From assembly GCA_963802215.1 (NCBI GenBank), contig CAWDHQ010000002.1, positions 1,240,001-1,304,000 on the forward strand: a stretch of 64,000 nt of DNA, written 5' to 3'. Of the stretch, positions 16,254 through 23,686 are shown in pieces. The stretch's first letter is position 1. Each line of letters opens with the position of its first letter. A program made the translations under genes and the position numbers. A model generated the notes under the pieces. The model had not been told where the DNA came from and ran no database searches. It saw only the letters and a list, made by a program, of their open reading frames with translations. The stretch is from SHZI01 sp963802215. Its GTDB lineage: Bacteria > Pseudomonadota > Gammaproteobacteria > Steroidobacterales > GCA-2729495.

Positions 16254-17666
16254 GTGGCCGGGCCCGCCGCAGGCTCCTGGATCGCGATCGAGCTGAACGA
16301 CGCACTGCTCGCCGTCGCCGACGCCTCGGGGGTGCTGCACACGGAACCCGGCTACGCCGTCGTGGACGCGGGCGGCGTGCACTTCGGCGTGGATGCGCTG
16401 CCCCTGCTCCGGCGGCAGGCGCACCTGGCCAGCTCGCGGCACTGGCAGGACTTCTCGTCCCGGCCCCTGCCGCGGCCGCTCGGCGGTTTCCTGTCCACGG
16501 CGGACCTGGCCACGGCCCAGCTGCGCCGCCTGTGGGCGCGGCACGGCGCCGGACGAGCCGGGGTCCTGTACGCATTACCGGCGGGCTGGACCGCCGGGCA
16601 ACGCGGCGAGCTGCTGGCGCTGTCCGCGGCGCTCGGGATAACCGTCCTCGCCGTCGCAGACGCCGCCGTGGGCGCGAGCCGCCACGAGTACCCGGGCCGC
16701 GAGCTCCTCTACCTGGAGGCCGGCCTGCACGGACTCAACCTCAGCCGCATCCGTCAGGCGGGAAGGGCGGCCCTGGGCGAAGCAACCGGCGACCGCGAGA
16801 GCTTTCCCACCCTTGGCATCGAGCCGCTGCTGCGGCTCTGCATGGAAATCCTGGCCCGCCGGTTCGTGGAGTGCAGTCGCTTCGACCCGTTGCACGATTC
16901 CGCGACCGAACAGGCGCTCTTCGACCAGCTGCCCGGCTGGCTGGCGCGGCTGGCGCGGGATGCGGAGTTGAAGGTGGAGCTCGCGACCCGCAGCGGCACC
17001 TTCGGTGCCGTGATCCAGTCCGCCGACTTCCGCGCCAGGATCGGCCGGGCCAGCGAGCCGCTCCTGCAGAAGCTGCGGGCCCGCATCGCCGAGCGGGGGC
17101 CCCACGTGCTGCAGGTCCATCACCGGCTCGCGGACCTGCCCGGGGTGCTCGAGGCACTGCTGCGCCTGCCCGACACCGCGGTGCACGTGCTGGGCCCGGG
17201 GGCAGCGGCGGCGGGCCTGGCCAGCCGTGCCGCGGGCCTGTTCCAGCCGGACGTTGGCCCCGCCGAGATCACCGAACTGCCCTGGGACGAGGGACCGGCC
17301 GATGCCGCTGCCGTCGCCGCGTCTCCGCCGGTCCCGCAAGTGCTGCCGACACACCTGCTCGCCGGGCACAGGGCCTATCGCCTCGGCGACGGTCCCTTCC
17401 GCATCGGCAGCGAGCTCGGCCCGGGCGAGGCGGGCGTTGTCCTCGATCCCGGGCTCCGCGGACTGTCCCGGCAACATTGCACCCTGCGCCGGGAGAACGG
17501 CTCGCTGTTCGTGTTCGATCACAGCCGCTTCGGCACCTGGCTGAACGGCCACCGCATCGAGGGCGCCGCACTGGTCCAGCCCGGCGACGTGCTCACGCTC
17601 GGCTCGCCAGCCGTCGAGTTGCGGCTGCTGGCCGAAGTGCCCGGGCCAAATCGCGGGGACGCCTGA
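16254..17666 (+). CDS. Actin/Hsp70-like N-terminal region with C-terminal FHA domain
   Basis: A 470-residue soluble protein starting at GTG. The N-terminal 330 residues show an ASKHA-like pattern (WIAIELNDALLAVAD as a phosphate-1-type strand-turn, GVLYALPAGWT, ELLYLEAGLHGLNLSRI), suggesting an actin/Hsp70-like ATPase; this is tentative. Residues from about 375 are a clear FHA domain: FRIGSELG, LRGLSRQHCTLR (the Ser-x-x-His phosphothreonine-binding signature), FGTWLNGHRI and LVQPGDVLTLG. FHA domains bind phosphothreonine peptides, which links it to the kinase-like protein encoded upstream. Four bases follow the TolQ-like stop. Confidence 0.82.
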   Translation: MAGPAAGSWIAIELNDALLAVADASGVLHTEPGYAVVDAGGVHFGVDALPLLRRQAHLASSRHWQDFSSRPLPRPLGGFLSTADLATAQLRRLWARHGAGRAGVLYALPAGWTAGQRGELLALSAALGITVLAVADAAVGASRHEYPGRELLYLEAGLHGLNLSRIRQAGRAALGEATGDRESFPTLGIEPLLRLCMEILARRFVECSRFDPLHDSATEQALFDQLPGWLARLARDAELKVELATRSGTFGAVIQSADFRARIGRASEPLLQKLRARIAERGPHVLQVHHRLADLPGVLEALLRLPDTAVHVLGPGAAAAGLASRAAGLFQPDVGPAEITELPWDEGPADAAAVAASPPVPQVLPTHLLAGHRAYRLGDGPFRIGSELGPGEAGVVLDPGLRGLSRQHCTLRRENGSLFVFDHSRFGTWLNGHRIEGAALVQPGDVLTLGSPAVELRLLAEVPGPNRGDA

Positions 17667-17676
17667 GGCGGCGGCC

Positions 17677-18768
17677 ATGGCACGGCGGTCCTTCAGCATC
17701 TTCAGCCTGTCGTTCCTGGACGTGATGGCCTGCGGCCTCGGCGCGACGATCCTCTTTCTGATGATCATCAGCGCCCAGGTCCGCGTGAAGGCGGACCTGG
17801 CGAACGATGGCCTGCGGGCCGAGGCGACGAAGATCGAGCAGGAGGTGCTGGACGCCAGGAAGAACCTGCTCCGCCTCCGGACCGAGACGACGGAGCGTGA
17901 TACCCGCGCCAGCGGCGCCGCCGGCGAGATCGAGCGGCTGCAGAAGCTCATCGAGGAGCTGCGCGCCGCGGCGGACGAGCAGGACAAGGACAGCCTCGCC
18001 AGGTCGGAAAGCGTCGAGCAGCTGCGGGCCGACGTGCAGCGCCTGCAGGAGGGTGCGCGGCGCCTGGCGGAGGCGACGCCGCAGCCGGGAACGGGACAGC
18101 GCATCCGCAGCTTCGTCGGCACCGGCAACCGCCAGTACCTCACCGGCATGCGCATGGGCGGCCAGCGCGTGCTGATCCTCGTGGACTCGTCGGCCAGCAT
18201 GCTCGGCCGCACCTACGCCAACGTCGTGCGCTACCGCGCCATGCCCGACGACCGGAAGGTGCGGGCCCCGAAGTGGCGGCAGACGGTGGACACGGTCGAA
18301 TGGCTGACGACCCAGCTCCTGCCTGGCGCCCGTTTCCAGATCTACACCTTCAACGAGCAGGCCGCGACCACGGTGGCGGGCTCCGACGGCGGCTGGATCA
18401 CAGCCAAAGAGGGCAGGGACTTCGACCCGGCCCTGGCCGGACTGCGCAAAGTGGTGCCGGCGAAGGGCACGAGCCTGATCAAGGCCTTCCAGGCTGCGCG
18501 GGCCATGAAGCCCGTGCCGGACAACATCTTCCTGATCACCGACGGCCTGCCCACCCAGGGCGCCACGGCACCGGCCGAGCCCGAGCCGATCCGGGCCGAC
18601 CGGCGCGCGAACTTCCTGCGCCAGGCTACTGCGGAGCTGCCCGCCAACGTCCCGGTGAACGTCATCCTGCTGCCGATGGAGGGCGACCCGGAGGCGGCGA
18701 TCCGCTTCTGGGACCTGGCCATCCGTACCCGGGGCTCCTTCCTCGCGCCCGCCAAGGACTGGCCATGA
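17677..18768 (+). CDS. Membrane-anchored VWA-domain protein 1 with TolR/ExbD-like N-terminal helix
   Basis: A 363-residue protein. A short basic N-terminus (MARRS) precedes one helix, SLSFLDVMACGLGATILFLM. Its F-x-D-V-M core resembles the ExbD/TolR transmembrane segment, where the Asp carries protons. A coiled coil follows (about residues 40-135, heptad-like with many Leu/Glu/Arg), then a VWA domain with MIDAS motifs DSSASM (near 170), GTSLIKAF and ITDGLP. The positive-inside rule predicts N-in and VWA in the periplasm, the same topology as TolR or MotB. The stop overlaps the start of a second, paralogous VWA gene (ATGA). Confidence 0.87.
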   Translation: MARRSFSIFSLSFLDVMACGLGATILFLMIISAQVRVKADLANDGLRAEATKIEQEVLDARKNLLRLRTETTERDTRASGAAGEIERLQKLIEELRAAADEQDKDSLARSESVEQLRADVQRLQEGARRLAEATPQPGTGQRIRSFVGTGNRQYLTGMRMGGQRVLILVDSSASMLGRTYANVVRYRAMPDDRKVRAPKWRQTVDTVEWLTTQLLPGARFQIYTFNEQAATTVAGSDGGWITAKEGRDFDPALAGLRKVVPAKGTSLIKAFQAARAMKPVPDNIFLITDGLPTQGATAPAEPEPIRADRRANFLRQATAELPANVPVNVILLPMEGDPEAAIRFWDLAIRTRGSFLAPAKDWP

Positions 18769-19775
18769 GACGGCGGCGCCGGCACCAGGAAACGGACAGC
18801 CTGAACCTGTCCTTCCTGGACGCGATCTCCTGCGGCTTCGGGGCGGTCATCCTGCTGCTGGTGATCACGCTGCTCTTCGAACCCGCGACGATCCAGGAAA
18901 CCCGCGCCGACGTGCAGGGGCTCATCGAGAGGTTGCAGAAGGAACTCTTCGAGATCCGGGGCGAGACCGAGGCATTGACCTCGAAGATCAGCGCGCCAGC
19001 CTCCGACGAGGAGCAGGTGCTGGCCCGGCTTCGGGCAGACCTGACGAAGATCCGGGGCCAGTACAAGGCCAGCACGCAGCCGGAGACCGAGAGCGCCGAG
19101 ATGGGCGAGCTGCGCGCGGCCCGCCAGCAGCTGACGGAGGAGATGCGCAGGCTGCTGGCTGACTACCGGCCCCCGGCGAATGACACCACGGTGGCCGGCA
19201 TCCCGGTGGACAGCGAATACATCATCTTCGTGATCGACAACTCCGGCAGCATGCAGTCCGTCTGGCCCACCGTGAAGGCCAAGGTGAAGGAGACACTGGA
19301 CGTCTACCCGCGCATCAAGGGCATCCAGGTGTTCAGCAGCAGTGGCGACTACCTGCTCCGCGGGACGGCCCGGCGGTGGATCCCGGATTCGCGCAGCAGC
19401 CGCGCCCAGATCGTCCGGGCCATGGAGAACTGGCCCGGCAGCGCGTCGAACCCGACGGAGGGCATCGTGACTGCCATCACCACGTTCTACGCCCCTGACA
19501 AGCGCATCAGCATCTTCGTGTTCGGCGACGACTTCCAGGGCCGGGTCGTGGAGGGCGTCATCCGGCAGATCGAGACCATCAACAAGCCGGACGGCAGGGG
19601 CAGCCGCCTCGTCCGGATCCACGGCGTCGGCTTTCCCACCGGCGAAGCCAGCGCGAACCCGGCCGGCTTCGCGGCCTTCATGCGCGCCCTGAGCGATCGC
19701 AGCGGCGGGACCTTCGTGGCGTTGACCCAGGTGCAGCAGGGCCCGAGAATCATCATTCGCGGGCCCGGCGGCTGA
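18765..19775 (+). CDS. Membrane-anchored VWA-domain protein 2 with TolR/ExbD-like N-terminal helix
   Basis: A 336-residue paralogue of the upstream VWA protein, translationally coupled to it. A very basic N-terminus (MRRRRRHQ) precedes NLSFLDAISCGFGAVILLLV, which shares the S-F-L-D-x-x-x-C-G-x-G-A pattern with its partner. A coiled-coil segment follows (about residues 45-135), then VWA with the MIDAS motifs DNSGSM, NPTEG and FGDDF. Two different TolR-like subunits beside one TolQ-like ring protein would fit the 5:2 stator stoichiometry known for MotAB and ExbBD, with the two anchors forming a heterodimer; this is inference. Last gene of the run before phhB. Confidence 0.87.
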   Translation: MRRRRRHQETDSLNLSFLDAISCGFGAVILLLVITLLFEPATIQETRADVQGLIERLQKELFEIRGETEALTSKISAPASDEEQVLARLRADLTKIRGQYKASTQPETESAEMGELRAARQQLTEEMRRLLADYRPPANDTTVAGIPVDSEYIIFVIDNSGSMQSVWPTVKAKVKETLDVYPRIKGIQVFSSSGDYLLRGTARRWIPDSRSSRAQIVRAMENWPGSASNPTEGIVTAITTFYAPDKRISIFVFGDDFQGRVVEGVIRQIETINKPDGRGSRLVRIHGVGFPTGEASANPAGFAAFMRALSDRSGGTFVALTQVQQGPRIIIRGPGG

Positions 19776-19796
19776 CGCGAGAAACCGGAGGCACCC

Positions 19797-20132
19797 ATGA
19801 CCGACCTCACCGCAAGACGCTGCAAGCCCTGCGAGGGTGGCGTTCCGCCGCTCACACCCGCGGCGGTCGCCGAGCTGCGCCAGGCCCTCCACAAGGACTG
19901 GGCGCTCTCGCCCGACGGCAAGTGGCTCAGCCGGCGCTTCGAGTTTCCGGGATTCGGCCGGACGATGGGCTTCGTCAATGCCGTCGCCTGGATCGCCGAG
20001 TCCGAGGGGCACCACCCGGACCTGGACGTGGGCTACGGCCGCTGCGTCGTCAAGTGGTCCACCCACGCGGTCGACGGTCTCACCGAGAACGATTTCATCT
20101 GCGCCGCGAAGGTCGACCTGCTGGCCGGTTGA
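19797..20132 (+). CDS. phhB: Pterin-4-alpha-carbinolamine dehydratase
   Basis: Recycles the carbinolamine form of tetrahydropterin after aromatic amino-acid hydroxylation. The 111-residue protein has the family signature EGHHPDLDVGYGRCVVKW, with the catalytic His residues, followed by STHAVDGLTENDF. A GGAG site lies 7 bases before the ATG. No phenylalanine hydroxylase is adjacent. It follows the VWA genes by 21 bases on the same strand but is probably unrelated to them. Confidence 0.93.
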   Translation: MTDLTARRCKPCEGGVPPLTPAAVAELRQALHKDWALSPDGKWLSRRFEFPGFGRTMGFVNAVAWIAESEGHHPDLDVGYGRCVVKWSTHAVDGLTENDFICAAKVDLLAG

Positions 20133-20176
20133 GCATGCCGGCGCTAAAGTGGCGCACCCCAGACGAGGAACCAGCC

Positions 20177-21064
20177 ATGCCCGCGCGTCCTTTTTCCGCA
20201 CTCCTGCTGTCCACGGTCGCCGGCCTTGCGGCGTCGCTGGCCGTCGCCGCCGCCCCGGACCTGTCGACCCCCGAAGCCCAGCTGGTCGCCATGCGCCGGA
20301 TCCAGTGTTCCGAGACCGATGGCAAGGCCATGACCTTCTACTGGACCGGGGTGGCCTACAGCCGCGTCCCCGGCGAGCCGGACCGGCAGCTGTTCCGGGT
20401 GGAGGGCATGAACGTCCGGCAGTGCGGACCGCTGGCGGGTTCCGGGAACAAGGCGGAGTTCCGCCTCGTGAGCCGCGAGATCCTGCTGTACGAGGACCCG
20501 GTGACCGGCGAGGTCCTGCGCAACTGGGTCAATCCCTGGACGGGAAAGACCGTCGAGGTGCTGCACGTGGCGAATGACCCCGTCAACGGCAACTACGGCC
20601 TGGTCGGCAGGGACGGGAAGCCGACCAACCTGCCGTTCCAGGTGATCGGCAACCAGTGGTGGCTGACCACCGCGGTGCCGCTTTACTACACCAACCCGCT
20701 GGCCGGCGACTACCAGCGCTACGTGGGCGGCACCTACCACGTCACCGAGCTCTTCAACTTCTTCGGCGCCGCCGACAACCTGGCCAACCGCAAGAAGGAC
20801 AACGCCGACACGGCGGTGGGCTGGCAGCGCATCTCGATGTGGCTGCCCTGGATGGAGATGGGCGACCGGGCCGGGCTGCTCTACTTCCACACGGCGGGAC
20901 GCAAGCTCGACAGGTGGGACGACCTGTCGCCGGCCATGAAGGCCGAGATCGAAAAAAATTACCCGGCCTATCGCGACCCGCCGCCGCTCGACGACCAGCG
21001 CCCGAACGAGACCAGCTGGACCTTCTTCAAGAAGACCATCGACGCCCGGAAGCCGGCCCCGTAG
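20177..21064 (+). CDS. DUF1838-family secreted protein
   Basis: A 295-residue protein with an N-terminal signal peptide (SALLLSTVAGLAASLAVAAA) and the DUF1838 pattern: a Cys-containing RRIQCSETDGKAMTFYW near residue 40, then DPVTGEVLRNWVNPWTGKT and NDPVNGNYG. Biochemical role unknown; homologues often lie next to dehydrogenases and oxygenases of aromatic or steroid breakdown. The ATG at 20177 has GAGGA six bases upstream and gives a normal signal peptide. The TAG stop is part of a REP-like unit. An aldehyde dehydrogenase gene follows. Confidence 0.87.
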   Translation: MPARPFSALLLSTVAGLAASLAVAAAPDLSTPEAQLVAMRRIQCSETDGKAMTFYWTGVAYSRVPGEPDRQLFRVEGMNVRQCGPLAGSGNKAEFRLVSREILLYEDPVTGEVLRNWVNPWTGKTVEVLHVANDPVNGNYGLVGRDGKPTNLPFQVIGNQWWLTTAVPLYYTNPLAGDYQRYVGGTYHVTELFNFFGAADNLANRKKDNADTAVGWQRISMWLPWMEMGDRAGLLYFHTAGRKLDRWDDLSPAMKAEIEKNYPAYRDPPPLDDQRPNETSWTFFKKTIDARKPAP

Positions 21065-21083
21065 GAGCGGCTTGAGCCGCGAC
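21062..21083 (+). repeat. REP-like palindromic unit supplying the DUF1838 stop codon
   Basis: TAGGAGCGGCTTGAGCCGCG; the first three bases are the stop of the DUF1838 gene. The aldehyde dehydrogenase start lies 8 bases after the unit, so it may also influence translation initiation there. Confidence 0.7.
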
Positions 21084-21091
21084 ACAGTCCG

Positions 21092-22558
21092 ATGTCAGAA
21101 GCCACCGGCCGCACCGTGCCCGTGCGCAATCCGCGCACGGGACAGACTGACTGCCACATCGAGGCCCCGGGCGCCGCCGAACTGGCCGCACTCGCGGCGC
21201 GCCTCCGGGCGGGGCAGGTGGCGTGGTCCGCCATGGGCGTGGCCGGCCGCACCGGGGTGGTCAGGGCCTGGTCTGACCGTTTGCTGGCCAATGCCGGGCC
21301 GCTGCTCGACGCCCTCGCGACGGACACCGGCCGCCACCTGCTCGCGGGCAACGAGGTCCGTGCGCTCGGCGGCATGGTGGCTGGCAACGCGGCCATCGCC
21401 GCTCACGCACTCGCCGAGTCCGCTGAACGTCCGTCCATCACGCCGGGCATCGGCCTGCGCAGCCAGCTCGTGCCCTGTGGCCTCGTCGGGGTGATCAGCC
21501 CCTGGAATTTCCCTTTCCTGCTGTCCATGCTCGACACGATTCCGGCGCTGCTCGCGGGCTCTGCGGTGCTGGTCAAGCCCAGCGAGGTGACGCCGCGCTT
21601 CGTCGCGCCACTCATGGCGAGCGTCCGGGAATTCCCCGAACTGGCGGCCGTGCTGGCCGTCGTCACCGGCGACGGGCAAACCGGCGCGGCGCTCATCGAG
21701 CAGGTGGACGCCGTGTGCTTCACGGGCAGCGTGGCGACGGGGCGCAAGGTCGCCGAAGCCTGCGCGCGGCGCTTCATTCCCGCGTTCCTCGAGCTGGGCG
21801 GCAAGGACCCGGCGATCGTGCTGGAGTCAGCGGACCCCGACCGGGCCGCCTCGGTCGTGCTGCGCGCGTCGGTGCAGGCCACCGGCCAGGCCTGCCAGTC
21901 CCTGGAGCGGGTCTACGTGCAGGAAAAGATCCAGGCCCCGTTCATCGAGCGGCTGGTGGCCCGCGCCGAGGCCGTGCCGCTCAACTACCCGGACAGCCGG
22001 CGGGGCCAGGTGGGACCGCTCATCTTCGCGCGTCAGGCGGAGATCATCGCCGCGCAACTCGCCGATGCGGTGGCGAAGGGTGCGCGGATCCTCACGGGCG
22101 GGCGGATCGAGCACCACGGCGGCGGGCTCTGGCTGCAGCCGACGGTCGTCACCGGCGTGACGCACGCCATGACCCTGATGACGGAGGAGACCTTCGGGCC
22201 GGTGCTGCCGGTGATGAGCTTCCACGATGCGGCCGAGGCGGTGCGCCTGGCCAACGACTCGATCTACGGGCTCTCGGCGGCGGTGCTCGGTGACGAGGCG
22301 GATGCCCTTGCCGTCGCGCGCCAGCTGAACGTGGGCGCGGTCAGTATCAACGATGGGGGCCTCACCACCGAGGTCTTCGACGCGGAGAAGAACGCGTTCA
22401 ACCTCTCCGGCCTCGGCGCGTCGCGCATGGGCCCCTCCGGCCTGCTGCGCTTCCTCCGCAAGAAGGCCCTGATGATCCAGCACGCCACGCCAAAGGACAT
22501 GGCCTCCCTCGACGAGGCGGGGGTAGGAGCGCCTTCAGGCGCGACCGGTCGCGGCTGA
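21092..22558 (+). CDS. NAD(P)-dependent aldehyde dehydrogenase
   Basis: A 488-residue ALDH-superfamily enzyme oxidising an unknown aldehyde to an acid. Visible motifs: the cofactor-binding segment GVISPWNFPF near residue 135, VLVKPSE, the catalytic Glu in FLELGGKDP near 230, the catalytic Cys in GQACQSLERVYV near 268, and EETFGPVLPV near 370. The last eleven residues (VGAPSGATGRG) are encoded by a REP-like element read in a frame that skips its TAG and stops at an internal TGA, so the native C-terminus has probably been replaced. Substrate unclear. Confidence 0.92.
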   Translation: MSEATGRTVPVRNPRTGQTDCHIEAPGAAELAALAARLRAGQVAWSAMGVAGRTGVVRAWSDRLLANAGPLLDALATDTGRHLLAGNEVRALGGMVAGNAAIAAHALAESAERPSITPGIGLRSQLVPCGLVGVISPWNFPFLLSMLDTIPALLAGSAVLVKPSEVTPRFVAPLMASVREFPELAAVLAVVTGDGQTGAALIEQVDAVCFTGSVATGRKVAEACARRFIPAFLELGGKDPAIVLESADPDRAASVVLRASVQATGQACQSLERVYVQEKIQAPFIERLVARAEAVPLNYPDSRRGQVGPLIFARQAEIIAAQLADAVAKGARILTGGRIEHHGGGLWLQPTVVTGVTHAMTLMTEETFGPVLPVMSFHDAAEAVRLANDSIYGLSAAVLGDEADALAVARQLNVGAVSINDGGLTTEVFDAEKNAFNLSGLGASRMGPSGLLRFLRKKALMIQHATPKDMASLDEAGVGAPSGATGRG

Positions 22559-22569
22559 AGCCGCTCCTA
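22524..22569. repeat. Paired REP-like units (inverted) at the end of the aldehyde dehydrogenase gene
   Basis: Two units face each other: TAGGAGCGCCTTCAGGCGCG from 22524 and the complement of TAGGAGCGGCTTCAGCCGCG ending at 22569, with almost no loop. The pair forms a long hairpin between the convergent aldehyde dehydrogenase and GDSL esterase genes and overlaps the final codons of the former. It may act as a terminator or mRNA 3' stabiliser. Confidence 0.7.
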
Positions 22570-22582
22570 CACCCCCCGTGTG

Positions 22583-23527
22583 TCAGGCAGCCCTGCGGCG
22601 CAGGGCGCCGAGTGCCGCGAAGGCCGACGCCAGCAGGATCGCTGCCGGCGGTACCGGGATGACGGCTGCGGTGGCGAAGTCGCCGAGATAGGCAGCCGCC
22701 GCTGCCGTCGGGTGGATGCCGTCCCAGAACACGTAACTTCCTGGCGTGGCGCAGACCGAGGCCCCGTCGAAGCAGGAAGTGTTGGTGTTCGTGATGCCGA
22801 ACGCACCGGGATTGGCAATTACGTTGTTCAGGAAGCCGTACACGTCGACCTCGAAGATGTTGATGCCCAGTGAAGCTTCCAGCCCCGGAAGAGTGGCCGC
22901 CAGCTGGGAATTGAACAGCGTCGAGAGGTAGGTGGCGCCGAACACCGCCGCCGGACCCGCGGCGATTGCTTCCGGCGTCAGGCCGATATCCGGCAGGTTC
23001 GGTATGACGAAGTTCTGGGCTCCGGCCGCCGTCAATGTCGAGATGATGGCGCTGATGTTGGCGACTGAGTTGCTGATGTCCCCGTCACGGACGTCGTTGC
23101 CGCCGCCCCACACTACGTAGAGGGCATTCGGGTCGGCACTTCCACCGGCCGCCGGCAGGTAGTAGTTGTTGACCTGCTGGGTGAGCGTCGGGAAGGAACT
23201 CGTCAGCGCCGGGCCCGTGACAGCGCCGCCAAAGGCCCAGTTCGTGCCGCCCCCCGTGGCAGCGTTGGCGGTGAGCCCGAGGTTGGCGGCGAAGGTTTCC
23301 ACCCACACCGGGCCATTCGAGAAGCGGCCGTTGAAATAGGGCGGCGGCGGATAGGCGCCGCCGAGCGAGTTGTAGACGTTGCCCGTGTCCGACAGGCTGT
23401 CGCCAAAGACGTAGAGCGCGCTGTAGGCAAAGGCCTGGGACGATGCAAACGAGAGGAAGAGTGCGCCGACCAGGGAAATGGCACGCACGCCACGGGCGAC
23501 AGGCCGCTCCGAATATTCCTGAGACAT
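22583..23527 (-). CDS. GDSL-family esterase/lipase with PEP-CTERM-like C-terminal anchor
   Basis: A 314-residue secreted SGNH hydrolase acting on ester bonds. After the signal (AISLVGALFLSFASSQAFA) come the block I nucleophile motif VFGDSLSDTGN, block III VVWGGGNDVRDG and the catalytic block V DGIHPT. The C-terminus, VIPVPPAAILLASAFAALGALRRR, has the layout of a PEP-CTERM sorting tail (Pro-rich motif, hydrophobic helix, Arg cluster), though the motif is PVPPA rather than PEP. The ATG at 23527 is preferred because it starts just before the signal peptide. An AT-rich -10-like TATATT lies about 55 bases upstream. Confidence 0.88.
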   Translation of the reverse strand: MSQEYSERPVARGVRAISLVGALFLSFASSQAFAYSALYVFGDSLSDTGNVYNSLGGAYPPPPYFNGRFSNGPVWVETFAANLGLTANAATGGGTNWAFGGAVTGPALTSSFPTLTQQVNNYYLPAAGGSADPNALYVVWGGGNDVRDGDISNSVANISAIISTLTAAGAQNFVIPNLPDIGLTPEAIAAGPAAVFGATYLSTLFNSQLAATLPGLEASLGINIFEVDVYGFLNNVIANPGAFGITNTNTSCFDGASVCATPGSYVFWDGIHPTAAAAAYLGDFATAAVIPVPPAAILLASAFAALGALRRRAA

Positions 23528-23686
23528 TCTGCTAACCCCCACTGGATTGACTGGTTGTAGTTGTTGATCGGTGGTATCGGGAAATATACCTGTGTCGGCG
23601 GCGCCTGTACGAAATGAAGCAAATGACCACATTGCCAGCAGGGTCATCGGGTTAAGCGCGGCTTCGAAGGTAAGTGCCGAGGAGAC

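Noticed and set aside
15452..19775. Calling the TolQ-like locus a Zorya or Tol-Pal system
   Set aside because: No OmpA/ZorB, ZorC/D/E helicase or nuclease, TolR, TolA, TolB or Pal homologue is present.
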